A stretch of 64,000 nt of DNA. It comes from Zygosaccharomyces rouxii (lineage: Eukaryota > Ascomycota > Saccharomycetes > Saccharomycetales > Saccharomycetaceae). The stretch covers positions 1,324,209-1,388,208 of the forward strand of contig NC_012991.1 in NCBI RefSeq assembly GCF_000026365.1, given 5' to 3'. This document shows, piece after piece, positions 61,122 through 64,000 of this stretch (positions are counted from its first letter, which is position 1; each line of letters opens with the position of its first letter). Position numbers and translations under genes: made by a program. The notes under the pieces are model-generated. The model did no database searches, had not been told where the DNA came from, and saw only the letters and a list, made by a program, of their open reading frames with translations.

Positions 61122-62183
61122 CTATGCATCTGCTTTTATAATTTCAACAATTTCTTTCAGCTCGCAGTATTCCGAAGGACCATTACCAACGGATAGAGGC
61201 TCAAAGCAGGTCTTGTAACAGTTTAAGCAACGTTTACCGTCCAGAAATCTACGCTTAGAATGACTGCTATTTTCCTCACCAGCTAGATATTCATTCATAT
61301 GTCTGGCTACTTGATCCCATTTATCCAGTTCCTTTCTAGGGCTGACTTTTGTTATTATCGACAAAAATTTGATTGCTTGCATTGTACCCATCTCTGGATA
61401 CAGAAGGCGATAGCGATAGTGGTAGAATACCAAGAACAGATACTGCCAGTATATGGAAAAAATCAAAGCCTTAAATGATTTTTGGCTAAATGTTGTTACA
61501 ATTTCTAACAGAGACTGAACTTGAAAGAAACAAACGATGAATCCCACGAGCAAATATCTTGAGTCAAAGGAGAACTTGCCTCTGTAGGTGTCTCTGGGTA
61601 ATTTGGAATTTAAAACGGGTTCTGACAAACTGTTTTTCAATGATACTTCAAAATCCTCTTTTATTTATTGCATATAACACCTTGCTGATTGAATCTTGTC
61701 CGCATCAGTAATACTGTTAAATTTTCCTTGGTGATATGGCTTTGAAACATTAGCCCTGAATACAACTTGAGCATGTTGACCATCGAAAAAAAAGTATGGT
61801 GTATTCCAGATATGTTCTTGGTAAAAGGAAAGGTTTAATTTACTTGCAATTTCGTCCCATTTCTCGAAATCAGGTTGAGGATTCAATTCTGGCACTTGTC
61901 GAACCAACACTGTTGTATTGGGATACATTTTCGAATATTGTAACCATGCAAAGGGAAGTAGAACTGAAAATTCTAGGACTAAAGTGGCAAGCATGACACC
62001 CGTAGGCTCATTTTTATTTATTAAATTACTCCCATATATTGATACCCACCCAACAACAAGGCATAAACATGAGATCACCTGGGGAAAGCGATGCTTGGAT
62101 ATTTCATAAAGGAACCATGTGAATGCATTTTTGAAGAGGTCCTTGGGTAATACAGGCTTTTGAGATTCTTTATCGAATTCCAT
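61122..62183 (-). pseudogene. two-domain DUP (COS/DUP380-like) membrane protein gene interrupted by one in-frame TAA
   Basis: From the ATG at 62183 the frame gives a 172 aa DUP domain (paired membrane segments ~30-85, then FEKWDEIASKLNLSFYQ and WNTPYFFFDGQ), ending ARCYMQ-TAA (61665-61667). The same frame continues without further stops to 61122 with a second DUP domain (two membrane segments, then LDKWDQVARHMNEYL and RRFLDGKRCLNCYK). The total of ~352 sense codons resembles COS proteins (~380 aa, two DUP domains; endosomal/vacuolar membrane proteins that aid multivesicular-body sorting). The second half has no early ATG, so independent translation is unlikely. It is read as a single-nonsense allele; readthrough is possible. 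It lies divergent from the DUP gene at 62717. Confidence 0.8.
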
Positions 62184-62716
62184 GTTTGTTCTTGTTTAAA
62201 CTCCTTTGTTGTATGTAGTGAGTAGTTTCCTGAGTTGCTATGAGAGACGAGAACAGATTTTTATCGTCATCGGAGCGACGTGACGAAAATTGCAGAAAAA
62301 CGGATTACTGATAACAATCGATAACAATGGATGCAAGTCCGAGCAAAGTTCATGCTACCTATACATATACACCTTTCTGATGTCCTTCTCGCTTGAAAGT
62401 GGAAATATTTAAGAAAGAGATATTCCAGGGAGAAAAGGTGATGCAAAAGTGACATAAGGTGCCAACACACCAGACATAAGGCAATCTTTCAGAGTTCTGA
62501 TTAGAGATTCAAAATTGATTTTTGAACTACCTGTCTACCGCTTTCGTATATATACGTTATCATTTTGACACTTCGAGTTTCTCCTGCCTGAAATTGTCCC
62601 GCGGGGAGGGAACAATCAAGGGGGGAGCAATCCGGAGTGAAAAGACATAAAAGGCGGTAATTCAGACACAAACTGACATTCGCAACAGCAATGGTGTATT
62701 TAACCAACAAGACAAT
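62184..62716. promoter_or_regulatory. divergent promoter between two DUP-family genes
   Basis: 533 bp. On the right side a G-rich stretch (GGGGAGGG at ~62603-62610 and GGGGGGAG at ~62620-62627) precedes the DUP gene at 62717. A TATATA element is at ~62547-62553. No other feature. Confidence 0.5.
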
Positions 62717-63580
62717 ATGAGTATGATAAGTGACGAGAGTGAAATGGATTTAGAAAAGTGTGTACAGACGTATGAAGAGGAGGAGATAGAATTGCCAGCA
62801 GACAGTTCTGTTGGACAGTTGACATACTTCCTTGCCCCATATTTTTTCGAGAAAAAATGGATATCCGACATTATCGCTTCTCTTTTAGGTGCATTTTTGT
62901 CACCATCGATTGTACGGTTGCCTTACTTTATTCTGCGAGACTTTTATCAATATCCATACGAACTGAAACTTTTAGACGTATTGTCTCCCTTATGGATGAT
63001 CATTCATTACTTTCTATGCTTTACGTTTTCTTTTTGGAACTTCATCGACAATAGGAAAAAGGTTAAGATTGAGCAAAAAGTGCTCCAACAATTATTGAAG
63101 GAAGTGGCTGAAATGGACCTGACCGGGGATCCAGTAGCTTGGCAAAGAATTGCATCTAGAGTTAACCACTTTTCTGAAGAGGGGGGACATCATTATCCTC
63201 TTTTTTACAGTGAGGAGCATTGTATGCGCTTTTTTGTGAGAGAAATCGTAACTCCAATAGAATGTCAGACGTACGACATCAGGTGTTATCAAGAAGGAAG
63301 TACGGTAGTAAATTTTTGGAAAAATCCACCAAATAAAGCGCTAACTGAGAGAGCACTTGCGAATTATAACAAGTGCGTTGAAAGTTTTGGTAAATTATCA
63401 CATACGGCAGAAAAAGATGAATTTAGAGATGGTATTTTCGAGAAGTTTCATAGTATCTTCAACACCTCATTGTTTTACTTGGTGATAATAGAGCTAGGAT
63501 CCTTTATGATTATGATGTTGACCTTCATTATATCGATGATTTCTTGCGCCATTTTTAATTCATTCGCTACCCCTCATTAG
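62717..63580 (+). CDS. DUP-family (DUP240-like) membrane protein
   Basis: 287 aa. An acidic N-terminus (~residues 1-35) precedes two membrane segments (~50-75 and ~90-120). The DUP core follows (VAWQRIASRVNHFSEEGGHHYPLFYSEEHC, the counterpart of the W-x-x-I-A-x-x-x-N block). A C-terminal hydrophobic segment (YLVIIELGSFMIMMLTFIISMI) is present. This arrangement is of the single-domain DUP240 type (~240 aa), slightly long. S. cerevisiae members are membrane proteins of poorly known function, clustered in variable and subtelomeric loci. Divergent neighbour of the interrupted two-domain gene, consistent with local duplication. Confidence 0.8.
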   Translation: MSMISDESEMDLEKCVQTYEEEEIELPADSSVGQLTYFLAPYFFEKKWISDIIASLLGAFLSPSIVRLPYFILRDFYQYPYELKLLDVLSPLWMIIHYFLCFTFSFWNFIDNRKKVKIEQKVLQQLLKEVAEMDLTGDPVAWQRIASRVNHFSEEGGHHYPLFYSEEHCMRFFVREIVTPIECQTYDIRCYQEGSTVVNFWKNPPNKALTERALANYNKCVESFGKLSHTAEKDEFRDGIFEKFHSIFNTSLFYLVIIELGSFMIMMLTFIISMISCAIFNSFATPH

Positions 63581-64000
63581 TATGTTTTCCATAGGAGATA
63601 AACAGCACATTAAAAGGCAGTCTAAATACTTGTGTAACAGGAGAAACTTACACTGGTGGTAATTAATTTTCGAAAAGCGGGCAACAGCAGCTCTTATAGA
63701 GTTTGAGTTAAAGGAACTACTGTTAAAAAGTTTCCTGTTCTCGTAGGTGACCAATTCGATAGGTGAAGGGTTGAGTAAGGTAAGAAGAATACGAGTTGTG
63801 ATTGTTCAATTGAAGGTTAAAATTGACAAAATCCTGATATTTAAAACTAATATTTATGGCACCTCATCGAAGCAGAATGACTTGAAATGATAAGTTTTTA
63901 GGCTCCAATAATATATTGGTACCTTTCTCAGAAGTTGCAGACCATATAAAGTGGAAAAAAACGAAGTTATGGTTGCAAACAGGAAAATTGACAGAAACAC
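63581..64000. other. terminal non-coding segment, promoter-like at the edge
   Basis: 420 bp without a gene. A TATAAA at 63945-63950 followed by A-rich sequence may belong to a gene starting beyond the right edge. Confidence 0.35.

Noticed and set aside
61122..61640. Second DUP half as an independent gene
   Set aside because: It would have to start at TTG; the first ATG is deep inside the domain, and the frame is continuous with the upstream DUP domain apart from one TAA.

Overview
The window is chromosomal DNA from a budding yeast of the family Saccharomycetaceae. Genes are compact and AT-rich. Two spliced genes carry GTATGT donors and TACTAAC/TACTAAT branch sites, and there are eukaryotic tRNA genes. 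The gene order interleaves two S. cerevisiae segments that are separate today: chromosome XI right (PCC1-ESL2-PCK1-UBP11-BAS1-SKG1) and chromosome IX left (ESL1-YIL152W-RRD1-IMP2'-GUT2-UBP7-YIL156W-B-COA1-AIM20-BNR1-POT1-YIL161W). Each paralogous pair is present once. This is the pattern of a lineage that did not undergo the whole-genome duplication. A Zygosaccharomyces or Torulaspora type yeast fits best; the species is inferred, not proven.

Layout: 1-3.4 kb holds the 3' part of DCP2 and convergent NCS2, a pair matching S. cerevisiae chromosome XIV, so a rearrangement junction lies between NCS2 and PCC1. From 3.8 to 34.4 kb every gene is intact and matches the interleaved XI/IX order in strand as well as position: PCC1, ESL1/2, YIL152W-like, PCK1, RRD1, IMP2', GUT2, UBP7/11, BAS1, YIL156W-B (a small spliced gene), COA1, SKG1/AIM20, BNR1, POT1, YIL161W. 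Several concern growth on non-fermentable carbon: PCK1 with a Cat8/Sip4-type site, GUT2, COA1, and POT1 with a perfect oleate response element.

From 34.4 kb to the right edge the window looks subtelomeric: gene-poor, with long non-coding stretches, tRNA genes, decayed genes and stress or transport families. Intact genes are a GRE2-type reductase, a catalase of unusual composition, an FLR1-type drug exporter, a serine/threonine-rich repeat cell-wall protein, an ARR3-type arsenite exporter and a DUP-family membrane protein. Decayed genes are two VPS10/VTH fragments, a GTT1 glutathione transferase with several lesions, the C-terminal half of a DAL5-family permease, a GOR1-type dehydrogenase with one frameshift, and a two-domain DUP (COS-like) gene interrupted by a single in-frame TAA.

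The main novelty candidates are: the stop-interrupted COS-like gene, whose second half stays open in the same frame; an 83-84 bp tandem repeat carrying a TTCTAGAA heat-shock-type palindrome per unit, 320-600 bp upstream of the cell-wall gene; the atypical catalase; and a tRNA-like relic with a perfect B box. I found no CRISPR array, no intact transposon and no unambiguous new multi-gene system.
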